In this document: positions 51,101 through 64,000 of the stretch, one piece after another | Layout: the number at the start of each line of letters is the position of its first letter | Numbering within the stretch: the stretch's first letter is position 1 | NCBI RefSeq assembly: GCF_008831285.2 | Contig: NC_045147.1 | Span: forward strand, 22,220,981 to 22,284,980 | DNA length: 64,000 bases | Origin: Nymphaea colorata | Lineage: Eukaryota > Streptophyta > Magnoliopsida > Nymphaeales > Nymphaeaceae | Direction of reading: 5' to 3' | The notes under the pieces: model-generated | Seen by the model: the letters and a program-made list of their open reading frames with translations, nothing else | The model's database searches: none | Told to the model about the DNA's origin: nothing | Program-made: the position numbers and the translations under genes

Positions 51101-54100
51101 GTCAAGGGCTGCTTTAGGACTTGAGTGAGAACTAATATACCCGTCAACTAGGGTGTCACACTTTTACAGTTCATAGAAATAGTGTCTGCCCAAAAAAATC
51201 AAACTAATAGCCAGATTTTTACCGACTCATCAGCTCCGGACCACCAGTTATGGTACACCCTTTGGGGGCTCTTGCAATGCTGAAGAATGAATGCTCCCCC
51301 TCAACAGGAGCATCCATTCTATGGGAACTAAATGCAGCCTATTTGTTCTTCGAGTACCAAGGAACAGGAATCAAACACCCATGGCAAGATGAGGATGCTT
51401 ACCATATAGATAGACAAGGCAGAGTGCATTTACCAAATACGGGAATTAAAGGGGAGAGCACAGGCATCCACACATTCGAGGCCTTCAATGTATAACGAAT
51501 GATTTAATGGTGGCAGTTGAGGATGGGGGAGTCCACAAGGCCCTTATGTTTTGAGTCAAAGAAATTGGTGAGGGAATTGCATGACATTCAAAGATATGTT
51601 TGCATGTAAAGCGACAAATTAGTCCCTTTACATGTATATCCACATAATGTTACAACTAGGCACATAACTTCCGAATTCTCTTCCCCTTTTTCCCTGTTTC
51701 CACTTTCAATGATCAAGCAGGGAGCAACCTTCTTCTGAAGGGCATCCAGATTGCATGGGCCAGAGTGGTGACCACAATCCCAATAATCGGACAAGAAGGT
51801 GAAAAGGCAAAAGGAGAATACCACTGCATGCATTCACTCATGAGACAATGTTACTGTATATCCTTACCTTTATAAGTGTCTTTACAACTGCCACGGATAA
51901 ATACATGGTGGTAGGATAAGCATTGGATGGAAGAGATTGGGAAGCTGTGGGGATCATCCTTGAACAAGAGTCCCTTTCCTTGTGATGGAATTATTCCATC
52001 GATCGCCCACATGTTGAAGGCACTCTTTTAGATGACGGAATGTGAATTCAAAGTGCATGTGCATCGATTCTCGCGCCCGGAAAAGGAAAAGCAACGTTGG
52101 CAATGGCTGCTCTGCTTAAGCAGTTGGATTGGAACATCCCTTTAATCTTCTTTTGGCAGACACCAACCAAAGTATGTGGGTCAATCATTTTCAAGGTGAA
52201 CTGGACTTGCAAGAATTGGCTGCTAATCCAAAAACAAAGGCCACCACGGCCATGTGCCTCATGAAAAATGCTGAGTAGAAATTGGGAGGTGTGGGTCCAA
52301 GCACCTCTCAAAAAGCTATATAGCTGCTCATTGAAGCTAATGGAGCAAAAGAGAAAATGACTTGTTCTGGATTTAATCATGGAAAAGTAGCTCGAGTCTG
52401 GGCTAGAATTTAGCTGACAACTGTCTTCAAGGAGCCTCTTATGGTGCCCCACGTGGGTCACGTTAATGGGTCGGGCTCGGATCAGCTAAATGCATTAGAA
52501 ATCAGATTAGATGCCAAAGGGCTTGCACCACTTGGAGGGTTCGGAGCCGTGGATCACCATCCAGAATGCACCACAAGTGTCCCAGCATGGTACCACCAGT
52601 TTTCCCCAATTGTCATCAAGAAACACCAAATTTGGGAGCGAGACTGTTGGACACAAAGTTTGGAACCAATTCCACCCGTATTTCATGACTCACATGTGCT
52701 CCTTTTGTCCCTTTGTCTCAATCTTGCTAGGTAGCTACAGTAACTTCTTGGAAGATTTCAAAAAATGGAGCTTGACCCAGAGTGGGAGAGCTGACAAAAT
52801 GGGAATTCATTAACAAAATTGAGCAACGAGTAGTCACAAAGAAAACAAAAAGTCAGTAAAGAAAACAAAGTTAACACAGAAGGGACCAAAAAAGAAGAAG
52901 GAACAGAGAGAGCGAGAGAGTATTATGTAAACATTGTTCAAGAGGCAAAGGCAATAAATACATCAACATTACTAACAAAAAATCTACTTAACAATGACAT
53001 GAGCCCACTTCTCGTGGGCCAGGGAGGCTCGTGCCATGGATGGACAGGTCAAACTCAACTGCGCTTACAAATTGTTATCTTGTAAACTATCATCCTCAAC
53101 TACACTGCTTATTACAAAGGTTGCTCGTGAAAGAAAGAGACAAGGACCGTTCTTTGTTCCACTTGCAGAAGAGAACGTCGGGTCTGCAACAACAAGTTTA
53201 GGGGTATATGACAAAAGAATTTGGTGCAGATAAGAGCCAAATTGATTGAAGCCCTACCCTATGTTGTCCAAAGTTTTCGCGTTGAAATCAACTCCTGCGG
53301 CCAAGGTATGCGCCCACGCTCAAATATGGGGGTTCAAGTTCAACTCTTAACTCGCCTGTAAAGCAATAAGCCGGTTAAGTTTTAGCATATCCGCAGAAAC
53401 CCAGTCTTGTTTCATCATCAAATGCAAGATTGAAGCATTATCAAAGCCAGATTCTTGCTTGAATTACTTTTCGGTTTTAAGAATCAGATTGCGAACTAGT
53501 TTGACCTTCTCTTTATTTGATCACAAATTTAAATATGTCGCTTGTCTGATTAATTAGATTTGTAAGATGGTACATCAGATGTGAACCTGATCCATTGGCA
53601 TCATTATAAGAGTCGAACACCTTTTTCTCGTTACCACTCCGCGTGTTTTAGGAGACTGTTGTCAAGCTAATGTGCAAGCTCTGGTATGAGAGATTTTGCT
53701 TTAGGTCACAACCTTATCTGACTAAACGATGATCTTGGGATGCCCTTATTTTTACTGGTTTGGGTTGTTTAGTTGATGAACAAATGAATCTACCCGGATG
53801 AACTGGACCGCCCTAGACTGAACCCTGACAAGCTTGCAGTCATGACCACTAATATTTTGACTACCTTTTAGATTGGTGAATCATGTAGTTTTACTCAATC
53901 CTCAGTATTGGCTGATCTCAAACTAAATTTATGCTGGCCGAACATGGTTGTTGAAAAAGTAACTTTTCTTTTTTTTTACGTTTTATTAAAGATTTACTAA
54001 ATAACTTTAACTAAAAATGAAAAAAATATATTAGGGCCCGGTATATCAGCCGATGCATATTGGCTGAATGGTAGGAAACTGATGCAAAAGTACCAATATG

Positions 54101-57100
54101 GATAGCATTGTCTTTTAGTAGCAGCATCCTTTAATAAGGAAATAATTTTTAAAGAGGGAGGAGAGCTTTGGGTCGGGAAAAGGTGCACCCCATATAATAG
54201 TCTTGACTCTTGTACGTTGAAAATGAGCGAATCCAGCAAGTCTTCTTCATCGGTAGGCCTTTATTTTGCCCTTCTGCCATAATGAAAGAACCCCATCTTA
54301 GACACTTCGAGTCCATCTTCTACGTTTACCATATATTGGTCATTCTTGATGTATTATCCTCTTAAGTTCAATTAACTTTCTAAGATCTCTCTCTTTCTCC
54401 CTAGCTTTTTGGTGCCCCGTTCTTATCTCTAATTCTACTCGTCACTTTTTGCTTCTGATTTGTTGTGTCTGGAATGAATTGGCTTTCAGCTGTGTGTGTG
54501 TGTGTGTGATTGAAAAAGCTAGTTGTGCAGCATCTCCCCACGAATTGAAGTTTTCATATGCTTGACTTCTGTTTCTTTACGAAGTTTAGAGCAGGATTGT
54601 AATGGTGGCTCTAGAAGGTGGCTTCCTAGTGGGTTTACCTTTTCACTCTGACCTCATTTTGTGGGGAATGGCGCAGGAAATTTATATATTCACGTTTGTT
54701 TTGGTTTTGCACTTCTGACCGATCCACTCTGGCAACGGTGAGCCTTTTCCGCACCGGTGAAGTATTTCAAGTACCCTTTCCTATCTATGTAGAGATCATG
54801 CTGTGATTCTTTAGTGATCGCACTCACCACGTTTCGCTCTTAGTGCATTTTTATCAGACACTCGTTTTCCGCTACCTCTTTAACTATATAAAGTTTCCGT
54901 GGGGCCTGGAAATACAAGGTAAACCTTGCTATTGAGGCCTTGTTTCCTTGTCCCTGGTCGTGGCCTGTTTGCTTTCCTTGTGAACACATCAGGTCTGATC
55001 ATGCAGCCTGGACATTGATCGCAGCAATGTTGAAGTGCATATATTCCAATTCACTGCTGTAAGATTTGATTTCACGAGAATTTTAGATTATATCCACCAA
55101 AATTTGTCAGTAGGCAGGGTAGGAATGCTTAATCCTACTGCTTTATAACAGGGTCAGTGTGCTACCACCCCCTTGAAGATCTCCAAAAGTTGTAAGCGAC
55201 TTTGGAATTTGTAAACATCATCCCTCATGTCTTCGGACGATCAAGCTATTGGATTCGGCATGGAGACCGACAGACCTGCCAACGAGCAACAGGCAAGAAT
55301 TTTTTATCCTTATGTGCGATGACCATGCCCTACCAAGTAGGCAACTTGATTTGCAGAACCAGTTTTCTGTAGCAGCTTCATTCATCATGGTGGCTTCAAC
55401 ATTGATCTGCTCAGTTGGGCAGTGCACTTACGAGGCAAATGGCACATCCATCAGTCTACTAGATTCAACTATCTTAATCAGTTCAATGCAAATGCAGCAT
55501 GAATTCCAGTTCATCTTTTTTCCCTTTGCAAGTTCAAAATGAATTTTTTTGCAACTGCACCATGTGTGGGCAGTGCACTTACAAAACAAATGCGTTAGTT
55601 ACGCCCATAGAAGGGTAAACCAGCAGCCTGGCAGTTTGATGCCAAGCAGCTTTTTAAACAGGGAAATTGAAAACCTTGTGAATTAAGGGAGAATAATTTG
55701 AGGATATGAATCATCAAGATAATTGAAAGGCTTAAAGAGTTACCACAGATGGTGCAGCTCTATAGGAAAAAAAAAACAGTAAGAAAGTACTAGTGATGCA
55801 GAGGGACAGGGAATCGAGTTCTTTATGCTGCTCCCATGTAGGTAACGAGCGTATGCCGAATGTGGAGGCCTACTATTAATATGCACATTTACTTTCATGC
55901 CCAAATATTGGATATGCATGTGCGCAAAATAACAAATATGTATGAAATAACAAATAAGTATGAGATAATGAGATAGCAGATGGATTGATGTATAAGGTAA
56001 TGTCTATGAGATAACAAAAGATTTATGAGATAACACTATGAACAGAACAAAAAAATGAAAATATTTTTTTACTACTTAAAGGAGTATATTGGCTAGACAA
56101 ATTTTACTTTTATCAAATCTTCAAATTTTCTTTTTGCACTTTTTTTTTTGTCTCTACAAAAAGATTTCTTTTTATATTAATCATGAATATTTTTTGTTAT
56201 CATTAAAATAGCGCATGAAATTTCAAGAACAACATACATAACCAGCTTCCGAGGGACAGAAGTGCCCCACAAGAAGAGTTAGAACTGCTGTAGACAAGTT
56301 GACATGATGAGAGAACAAATTTCTTTTTCCACAATGATTGCTTCGCCCATCCCTTTATGGTATTTTCTTCTAGCAAGTACAGTAAAAAAAAATATGGTGT
56401 ATGACTTTATCAAAACTTTCCTCCCTGTCATGACTATGGCTTTTACAAAAGTTAGCGTCAGGGTAAGATGTTGAATGGTGTAGACAAATGATAGTGGTGC
56501 AGCAGAACCGACGTACAAGGAGTGTTGCCCAGGGCATATGCCATTAATATGGCCATGTGACTCACAGCATCGGTTGGAGAACAGAACAGTCTCTTGCAGT
56601 GTGAGTATTTTGAATCTTCCATGGAGTTCAGTTTTCCGTTTGTTGGTAGAAGCGGCTCTCTTGGTTAAGATAAAAAATTGAAGATGACTTCCATGCTAAA
56701 AATGCTAGTGTTTGCAGTTAGTGAGGCAATCTACGAGAAGTTCATTCAGTAGATCGATCAAGTTAGCGTTTGAACATGTGATTTATATTCACTATATATT
56801 TGTAGAATTTAGTTTACTCCCGCTTGTTTTAAAGAAATTAACAGGCTAACATGTATCCTGTCCTTGCAACCAAATATGTCTTGATTTCATGATCTTCTAA
56901 CGAAATATCCAAGTTCAAATGCTGCTGCTTTCTTGGGTTACTGAAAACACACTTAAAAGCACCCATGCTTTACGTAGTTTTTAGTAGTTATATCAGATAT
57001 TTCAAATTTCTATCGAATCCAACCAGAACATGGTCTCATGAATCCACTAGAATAGCATCACCATTTGCCAAGCACCTACCCTGTCATCCTTTACCACATG

Positions 57101-58207
57101 GAGATTTTCTTGTCATGCGCCGGCCAATTTCTTGCTTTCTTTTCTTTTCTCCTCTCTAAATTTTATATAAAGAAAAAACTTTTTCAAAGAAAAAGGACAG
57201 AACGGACGGCCTTGTATTACATCAGCCCACAGTGCCATTGGCCCCATAGAGTTTTTCATATTAGAAACAGATTTATGATCCCTACTTGAACAGCCCTTCT
57301 GCTGAACTGACTATGATGATCATCTCTATTCACTCTGCAAAAACCGGAACAAAAATCAATAAGACATTTGCAAGGGAGCAAAATTTCTGAAATAATTCTC
57401 ATAGGTGATTAATAGCAGATTGAAACATGGTCTAGGAAATCAATTGTCCCTTCGTCCCATTCACTATTTTTGACACTTTAATATCACAAGCTGCCCGCGT
57501 CGTTGAGTGTTGAACTAATGAAACAGAGTAAATTGCCTATCAGAATAAGCCGGGGATCATCGTTTCTATTTGTCTTTGCTGTCAAAGCCTCTCCCATAAC
57601 ATTGCGGAAAGCTGTCTTATACAAATCTTACAGATGGGTTTGACAAAGCGAAATTGACTGTTGAAGCCTTGTGTTGGGGGAAAACACTATGATCTTTGTT
57701 TGGAAAAGCTTGTAGCTTGTGTCTTTGCTTTAGGAAAATGCTGCAAGACTATTCGATCTACCATCTCGACTCCCATGTTTAAAGAAACAGATCATCTAAA
57801 TTACATTTGCAATGTTCAATTAATTAAAAAATTTCCAACAATGAGTCCAAAAGCCTCCAAGTAAAAGGAGGCCTAGAGTTCACCATCCAAAGCATGCGCC
57901 CACTGCAAGAGGGCAAAGCAACTTGGACTTTCGAGGGTAAATGAAAAGGTATTCTTCAAAGGTGGTACTCAAAAGGATAACGAGAATAGGAGATGGTAAA
58001 CATGCACACACCTTGAAATCTGAGTTTAACACGATAAAAAGACTAAGGCCTTCTCGGATGACACCCAAGACCTGATTTTCTGGTTTTGAGTGTCCAAAAC
58101 CATGCTTTTAAAGAAAAACCTAGCTTTTTATAACCAAGCTTTGCTCTCAATATCCAAACGGAACCTTTGTTTCCATCATCATCTAGAAAACGATGATATC
58201 AATTGTT
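45118..58207. other. Thirteen kilobases without a recognised gene
   Basis: The first 600 bases probably hold the TPR/J promoter and CT-rich leader. Beyond that I see microsatellites and open frames without family similarity. A stretch at 50,498-50,764 (+) is hydrophobic but not assignable. G-box CACGTG lies at 48,072-48,077 inside a short inverted repeat (48,061-48,079). Confidence 0.5.
45569..45655. repeat. Second (CT)n(TA)n(GA)n compound palindrome
   Basis: CT-rich run, then (TA)n at about 45595-45618, then GA-rich run, with interruptions (cgatctctttg, tagatagaaaag). It lies about 450 bases upstream of the TPR/J start codon. Confidence 0.9.
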
Positions 58208-61200
58208 TTAGTAGCTGTGTGTATTACGAGCAAAGAGGGTACCAACCGAAGTGCTTCCGGATGTACATGTTGGCCTTCGAGGAGGTAGCTGCTGATGTGG
58301 TGTTCTCTGCGCCGAGTTATTCCAAAAGAATGTCAAAATTCCTCGTTGGAAAATTGTAAACCTCCATTCAACCTAAACAATAGAAAGAAAAGAATGCGCC
58401 CCAAAATATCCAACCCACTCTAGAGCAGTTGAACGAAAGAACATTATTGATTGTACCGGAAAGACAAAGATTTCAACTTGCAAAATATATTTTTCCCAAA
58501 ATTTGAGGGAAAACGCCATTCCCTGCTTGAACTCGAGGTTGGCGAGTCAAAACCAACCAAGATTAGAGGAGTAAAATGGTCTTCGATTGTTGGACGCCTC
58601 CATGTCATGCCAAAATCATGATTTTGCCCCGGTTGAATTCAGAAAGGAGACAACTCACCAAACACAGAGAAAATATCGGTGGCTCAACGATTGTGGACTG
58701 ATCAGAACACTCATTTTCAATAGAGACCCTACTAGGTTGGCTAAGCTTTGTTTTTCAATTTTCTCCGGCCCAGTCAACGGGCCCCTTTTTCCTTTTAGTA
58801 GTTGGCGCTTGACCAAGTCAGAGTGTTGCTTGTCTATATATAAATATATATGAAAAATAGGTTCAACCTATTCCACTTCGTAACTAGTTTTTCAACTTTT
58901 TTTCCGTTTTCTTGTCTTTTTTTACTCTTTTTTTCTCATTTCTCATTTTAACTCCTCCTCACCCTAATACTGGTGATTTTTAAGAAAAAAAATGGAAATT
59001 GTGTGTGCGTGTGTGCGTAGAGAGAGAGAGAGAGAGACCTGTAATTTTGGCTGCAACGACTCAACCGCGATTACTCTACCGCAATTCTGAGCTGCTCCTT
59101 GCTTTTTGCATGAATAAGACAAAGGAAGAAGATTGAACATGAAGTTCAAAAGAAAAGGGAAAGTGCAAAGCAAATTGACAACAACACTCGTTTCAATGTT
59201 GGATCTAAATCTTATGATTTAAATATCATGGATCTGTGAAAATAGCACGACGACAACCACTTGGTCGATGGAGCAACCATGCACACCTCAACAGAACACG
59301 GTGGGCATCCTATTCCGCTCATTACAATGTGTAGAATGCTTTGTGCAAATGTGCAAGTGCTTCGCGTCCCGCGTTTGCACCTGCCTGATTGGCCCAAACA
59401 AGGAACACAGTGAGGTGTTCACCTGTTTTATAATGAACATCGACCACACTTTTAAAAGGCGTTTGGTTCGTTGACTGCAGAATGAGCATCCTGTGGATGG
59501 CGTGTCCACGTTTGTACTTCATGTTCTTCAGACAACAAAACTAAGACGCCGCGTTCTGAACATCTTCAACGTAAGAAATTAACACTCGCTTGGTCTGTTG
59601 GCTTAGTGGAACACATCTACGTGTCCTATAAATTACCAAAGGAGGTGATTCCATGTTCAGTTGACTGTACGTTCCGCTGTTGATGGAAACTTGACCCTCA
59701 ATGGCACATTTTGTCGTTCTTGTTCTTGAGATGTTAGGAACATAAACACAAATATCCTTTTCACATTTCAGGGTTATAAATGGTGAGATTTTTCTTTGGC
59801 TTAAAAGAACAAAGTTATGTTTTTAAGAAAAATCCAGCGAATTTTAAATCAATTAATCTTTCGGCGAGAAAGATAAACTGGACACTGTCTTAAAAATAAA
59901 ACACGATAAATGTGAAAATAAAAATCTGGCAATTAAAAACTGAAAAAAAAACGTGAAAAAAAACACGAAAAAGCTGAAAATAAAAGGTGGAAACATGAAA
60001 AAATGAAAATAAAAAAGAAACGTGAAAAAACGCTCTTTTGGGTTTTTTTTTGTTTTTGGCGTTTTTATAAAAAATATGCTTTTTCCTTTTTTTATTGCTG
60101 ACTAGTTTTTTTATGTTTTTTATTTTTAAAAAAAAAACATGTTTTTTGTAGCAGTGGTTAGAAACATGGCATCTTGTTCTTAGCTCAGATGATGGCACTA
60201 TTTCCGATAAAGCACCAAGATAGATATTTCACTGGGGCAGATAAAGCGGATCACTTGTTAGAAAGTGAAGGTCCGACGTCAGATCAAGAAATTTAGTGCA
60301 TCCAAGTAAGATGACCAGGTTCAGCTTACTTGGTGTAAACACTGTCATTGTCATTTTTTTTTCATGGATATGTTCGTTAACTTTGGATAAGATAAGCATC
60401 CTCAGAAGGCATTCTTTTTGCTTAACAAAGTTCTCGAACATGGATCGTGGTTAGCTCAATCTTATGTGCAGGCTTGCCAGCCGCCTTGTATTGGACTTCG
60501 TAACTCTTAAAAATGATTAAACCTATTGGCACTCAATCCAATCGTGGTGCGCATGAATACACAAAATGAGATTTAATATCCCGCTATTGAGAGTAGCTAG
60601 ACAAATACGGTATCGCCATTGATGACGACCATAGATTTTTTTCTAACTTTCAAACTGGCATTCCGTTTGTAAAAAATTGTTTAATAGCTTTTAACCCTTA
60701 GTCAGGACTCGAATTTTCTCTTCTTACAAACTAATAGTGTGGCCTATGATTTCTGTGTCCAACGCGTACCAACCATCGCAAAGAAGACACGGTTCAAATG
60801 TTGGCACCAATTGTAAACATCACAAAAGCTTGTCTAGGTCTATTATGAAACAATTTCTACTATATAGGGTGACCTCTCCTCCCACCTATTTTTTTTTTCT
60901 TTCTTCTTACTTTTCATCTTTACAACCATGTTTCCCACCTTAGAATCAGTAAATATGAAAGAAGAGAATATATATATATATAAGGTACGAATAAAGCTTG
61001 GGAAAAGAGGACACACACAGACACACACGAGATGAAAAGTTTGATGATCAAACCTTGCATAAAGCCCAGTCGGCAGAGTCGAAGAAAGCCCTCTCGTGGT
61101 CCTGCCAATCAGAAATTTTTATCAGAGCTCTTCCGAGCCAATGGCTGGTGTAAAGTCAGGGGTTGCTGGTCCAGTTCCTAAAATGCCAACCAAGCCTAAA

Positions 61201-62865
61201 GGCCCAGACAGTGGCGGCAGAGTATTGATTTAGGAGTTTTGCACTGCCTAGTAAGCAGTAAATTCTCTCAACTCGGACGCCATTTTCTCAAAACCCATAT
61301 CAGGAGAAAACAAATTTCCATGTGATATCAGACGATGGAAAAACATCCAAAAAAGAAAGGTGAATTTAGCTCGAGAAGAAAGAAAATAAAAGTCATATTT
61401 CATGTACAGTAAATGGTGTGGTTATTCAAGAAAGGACAGGTGCCTTCTTCTTGGCGATCAAAGGATGCTGGTGGGTGGGTAGGTAATTGGCCCAAGCAAT
61501 GTAAAAGTAGAGATACCAAGTTGGCGAAAACAAGCAAAGATGACTAAAAGGAGAAACTAGCAGCAGCACCCAGGTCGAGTTCGCTAAGGGGTCTGGATCC
61601 AATGAATCAATTATGGCATGGATCCAACCCGCTAATAACATAAAAGAACGACTGAATGGTTTAGGTGATAACAGATATTACCCAAACCAAAGAACAACAG
61701 GGTGGGTCGAGCCTACCACTGACCTCGTGGAGGTCAGATTTAGCACTCCAGGTGCCTAATTTTAGGCACAAGTTGGTTTGATCTAGACACTTCTTAGTCC
61801 GGCTTGACCCCAAATTGACAACTTGCAAATAAAAATTGCCATCGTAAACAACGACTCTAGAGCGGACGTCGGCCAAAACAAAAGCCCGGCCCGACCGTCT
61901 TGATGTTGGTTAGGTCGCAGTCACCAGCCTTGACCAGAAAGTGACCTGATCCCATCCAGTTTCCCCTTCAAATCAATTTCAGACTGGACTCACGACTCGT
62001 CAAAATTTTGACTGCACCGGAGAGGTTTGGTTAAAAAAGGAACGGCCATCAGATAAGAGAGACCGAAAGGTAGGCGACCCGATTGTCTACCCTTTCTAAA
62101 TACATTCCGGGACAACTTGGTGGTACCACCGAATACGTAATCATAAACGTATGGTCTTTCCTCGCTTTGGAATTGGACCGTAGATCTCCCAGATGAACGG
62201 CTTCCGGAATTCTTATCTCCACGACAGAACCAGAGAAAGATTTACATGGAGAAATGGAGTTGGAAAAGTCACCTTAGAAATGAGGGGCTTCTTCTTTGGA
62301 GCCATTGCACCGTACTTGTTGTTTGCCAACGTGGTTCCCTGTCCATCCACACAAACATCAGAGATAGAATTAGTTATATGGTTAATGGATTTTTTTATCC
62401 AAATCCATACTCCGAGACCCGTTTGGTTGCCAAAAAAAAATCGACAGCCGGATCACGGGTCATATGGGAGATCCGGGTCTGACCCCATGCGGAGAATGAC
62501 TTTCGGGTCATTTTCTCAACCGGGTTAGACCCAGAATGAGTTCAACCCTCAAGGTCTGACGAGAAACACAGAACCAAGGTGGATGGACGGATGTGGTTAA
62601 ACTGAAAAGTTCATTAGCCGACCGTTGGTTCCCGGCAAAAGAAAAAGGGAGAGGGGGGAATGAAAATGAATTGGACCCGAGGAAATCGAACGGCTTTCGG
62701 GGGAATCCAGGGGAAATTGACAAAGTTTTAGAGGAATTATTTGCCGTTTGCTGGAGAATTCACAGGCGATCTTCTACAAAGACGGAAAGGAATCGAGAAT
62801 GGTCGGGAAGGGAGAAGAATTCCGCTCACCTCCTCGGACGAAGAGGCCTTCTCGAAGCTCGCCAT
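58208..62865 (-). CDS. ENSA: Endosulfine/ARPP-19 family protein (PP2A inhibitor type)
   Basis: Five small phase-0 exons on the minus strand: 62865-62830, 62338-62273, 61101-61054, 59101-59039 and 58306-58208, encoding 103 residues. They give, in order, MASFEKASSSEE, an exon ending KYGAMAPKKKPLISK, then DHERAFFDSADWALCK, an exon ending VESLQPKLQ, and one starting TPHQQLPPRRPTC. This is the layout of plant endosulfines. FDSADW corresponds to the animal FDSGDY core, whose serine, once phosphorylated by Greatwall kinase, blocks PP2A-B55. All introns are GT-AG (donors gtgagc, gtgact, gtttga, gtctct). Oddities are a tiny-exon structure over 4.7 kb, Cys where many relatives have Gly in ALGK, and an unusual linker in exon 4. 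The acceptor of exon 4 (gcaaaaag) is weak. No exon contains a long ORF, so an ORF scan alone would miss the gene. Confidence 0.88.
59890..60145. repeat. A/T fold-back repeat in an endosulfine intron
   Basis: The left half is made of degenerate gaaaaaacgtgaaaa units and the right half of T-rich complements (cgttttt, ttttttatgtttttt). Together they make an imperfect inverted repeat in the intron between endosulfine exons 4 and 5 on the minus-strand map (59038-58307 is that intron; this lies in the preceding one, 61053-59102). Confidence 0.6.
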
Positions 62866-63240
62866 CTCCAGCTCCCGACTTCAATTCTCTCCGCAAACTT
62901 AAGAGAAAGAGAAATAAGTAATCAATTCTACAACTGCATACTTCGAATTAAGACAGCATTAAAATCAGGCGGTGATTGATTTTGGTGATATTCAATCACG
63001 ATCATTTCAAAAACTTGAGAGAACAGGAGTTATCAAAATTCAACAACCTGAAGGGGAAGAAGAAAAGAAAAAAAGGAACGAAACAACTGAATCGCGGTTC
63101 TATTATGCATGAAACAAGAAAAAGAAGAAGGGAAACAAGGTGGAACTTACTGAGAGAGAAGAGTGTGTGAGAATGAAGGAAGGAGCGGACGAACAGAAGC
63201 CAGACGAACCGAAATGGAAGAAGAGAGACGAGGGGAGGCG
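62866..63240 (-). other. Probable 5' leader of the endosulfine gene
   Basis: Upstream of the ATG on the minus strand there is a possible acceptor (tctttctcttaag, exon side from 62897) and a gtaagt donor near 63149. These would make a roughly 250-base UTR intron. The flanking DNA is purine-rich on the plus strand, typical of CT-rich plant leaders. No further coding sequence is evident. Both sites are inferred from consensus only. Confidence 0.35.
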
Positions 63241-64000
63241 TTGAGTGCAGGTGGGGGGGGATAATAAGAATATGTTGAATCCGCAAATTACTTGATTATC
63301 CTCATACTTGGCTTCACCTTTCCGAGATGCGCCCCTCTAAGACCGGCCTTTCATATGGAAATTGACCTAACTACCCTTCCCTTGAACGGTGGAAAGCGCA
63401 TGGGACATGGACATCGTAATCGGGTCGTCATCGGTGGCCCGGTCTTACCGTTCTCCTTGGGTTTCATTTGCTCTCGGGAGTTAAGGACCCATTTAATGAG
63501 CACCTAAAGTCATATTGTTTCGTGTTTGAATTTATTCGGTAGAGCTAATCGGAGGAGGTCAATTTGATCCGAGACCAACCCGTTTTGGCAGGCGTAGGGG
63601 CAGTCCGAAATTATTTGAAATTCTCAAGGGTGCTCTTGGAAAAAAAAAAAAACTCTCAGAGAGAAGAAATTGGTTGTTGCCGTTGGAATATCGTGATCGG
63701 CGCTTAAGACCAAACCCACCCCACGACTTAATCGTGGGCGTCATTGCCGACAGATTCCCCTTATTCTGCGAAATTACTGAAATACCCATCGCCCCTTTGA
63801 TGCCTTTATCTCGGACAACTTCTCCTGGGTGGAAAAGTCTCATCCATCTCTCCTTCATGCCTCATCGACCATTTTCCTTTCTTTTTCTCTCAAACGCTCG
63901 CTTGGGGTTAGCCCCCCTACCTTTATTAAGAAAAAGTTGTCTCCACAACTTCAAAGTTCGCATTTAACTAATGTTGAGATTGCCGTAAGCTGTATAGTGT
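63241..64000. other. Window end without a recognised gene
   Basis: The frames here are short and match nothing I know. A poly-A run lies at 63640-63651. It may include the endosulfine promoter, but no TATA-like site is convincing. Confidence 0.45.

Noticed and set aside
52048-52461. Minus-strand frame of 137 codons
   Set aside because: It has no recognisable domain, ordinary base composition and no splice or start context. Such lengths arise by chance in this much sequence.

Overview
The window is nuclear DNA of a flowering plant. It carries split genes with GT-AG introns of 0.2 to 3.4 kb, long AT-rich intergenic DNA, many (GA)n, (TA)n and (CA)n microsatellites, and weathered transposable-element fragments. 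The recognised proteins are plant versions: a plastid lipase with a transit-peptide-like N-terminus, a plant-type endosulfine carrying FDSADW, and a land-plant TPR/J-like protein. I cannot name the species. Nothing suggests a bacterial, organellar or viral origin. 

Layout. 0-3.6 kb: repeats (telomere-like fold-back, LTR-like fragment, (CA)n, relic of a Ty1/copia gag). 3.67-5.19 kb (+): mitochondrial inner-membrane protease subunit 2. 10.36-12.87 kb (-): a small secreted six-cysteine protein assembled from three exons. 12.9-22.8 kb: repeats only, including a complete 126-bp hAT-type MITE, an LTR-like fragment starting TGTAACACCCC, a tRNA-like SINE head and two copies of a GTGTGGGC hairpin. 22.87-26.71 kb (+): a five-exon plastid galactolipase (PLIP2/PLIP3 type). 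30.16-30.49 kb (-): PHF5A/Rds3, an SF3b spliceosome subunit, with a 1.5-kb intron in its 5' UTR. 32-42.8 kb: intergenic, with a long (CT)n(TA)n(GA)n palindrome. 42.83-45.12 kb (-): a two-exon TPR/J-like protein whose HPD motif reads RPD. 45.1-58.2 kb: intergenic. 58.2-62.9 kb (-): a five-exon endosulfine/ARPP-19 gene whose exons are all 36-99 bp. 

The six genes are ordinary single-copy housekeeping or organelle-related genes. They do not form a cluster or pathway. Three of them (the small secreted protein, endosulfine, and exon 1 of the TPR/J gene) have exons too short to show as long ORFs; I found them by splice-phase-consistent assembly. 

I found no convincing undescribed system. The most unusual non-coding signals are four perfect hairpins packed into 120 bp at 8.40-8.52 kb, a 22-bp palindrome recurring at 16.1, 17.0 and 37.5 kb, and the compound microsatellite palindromes.
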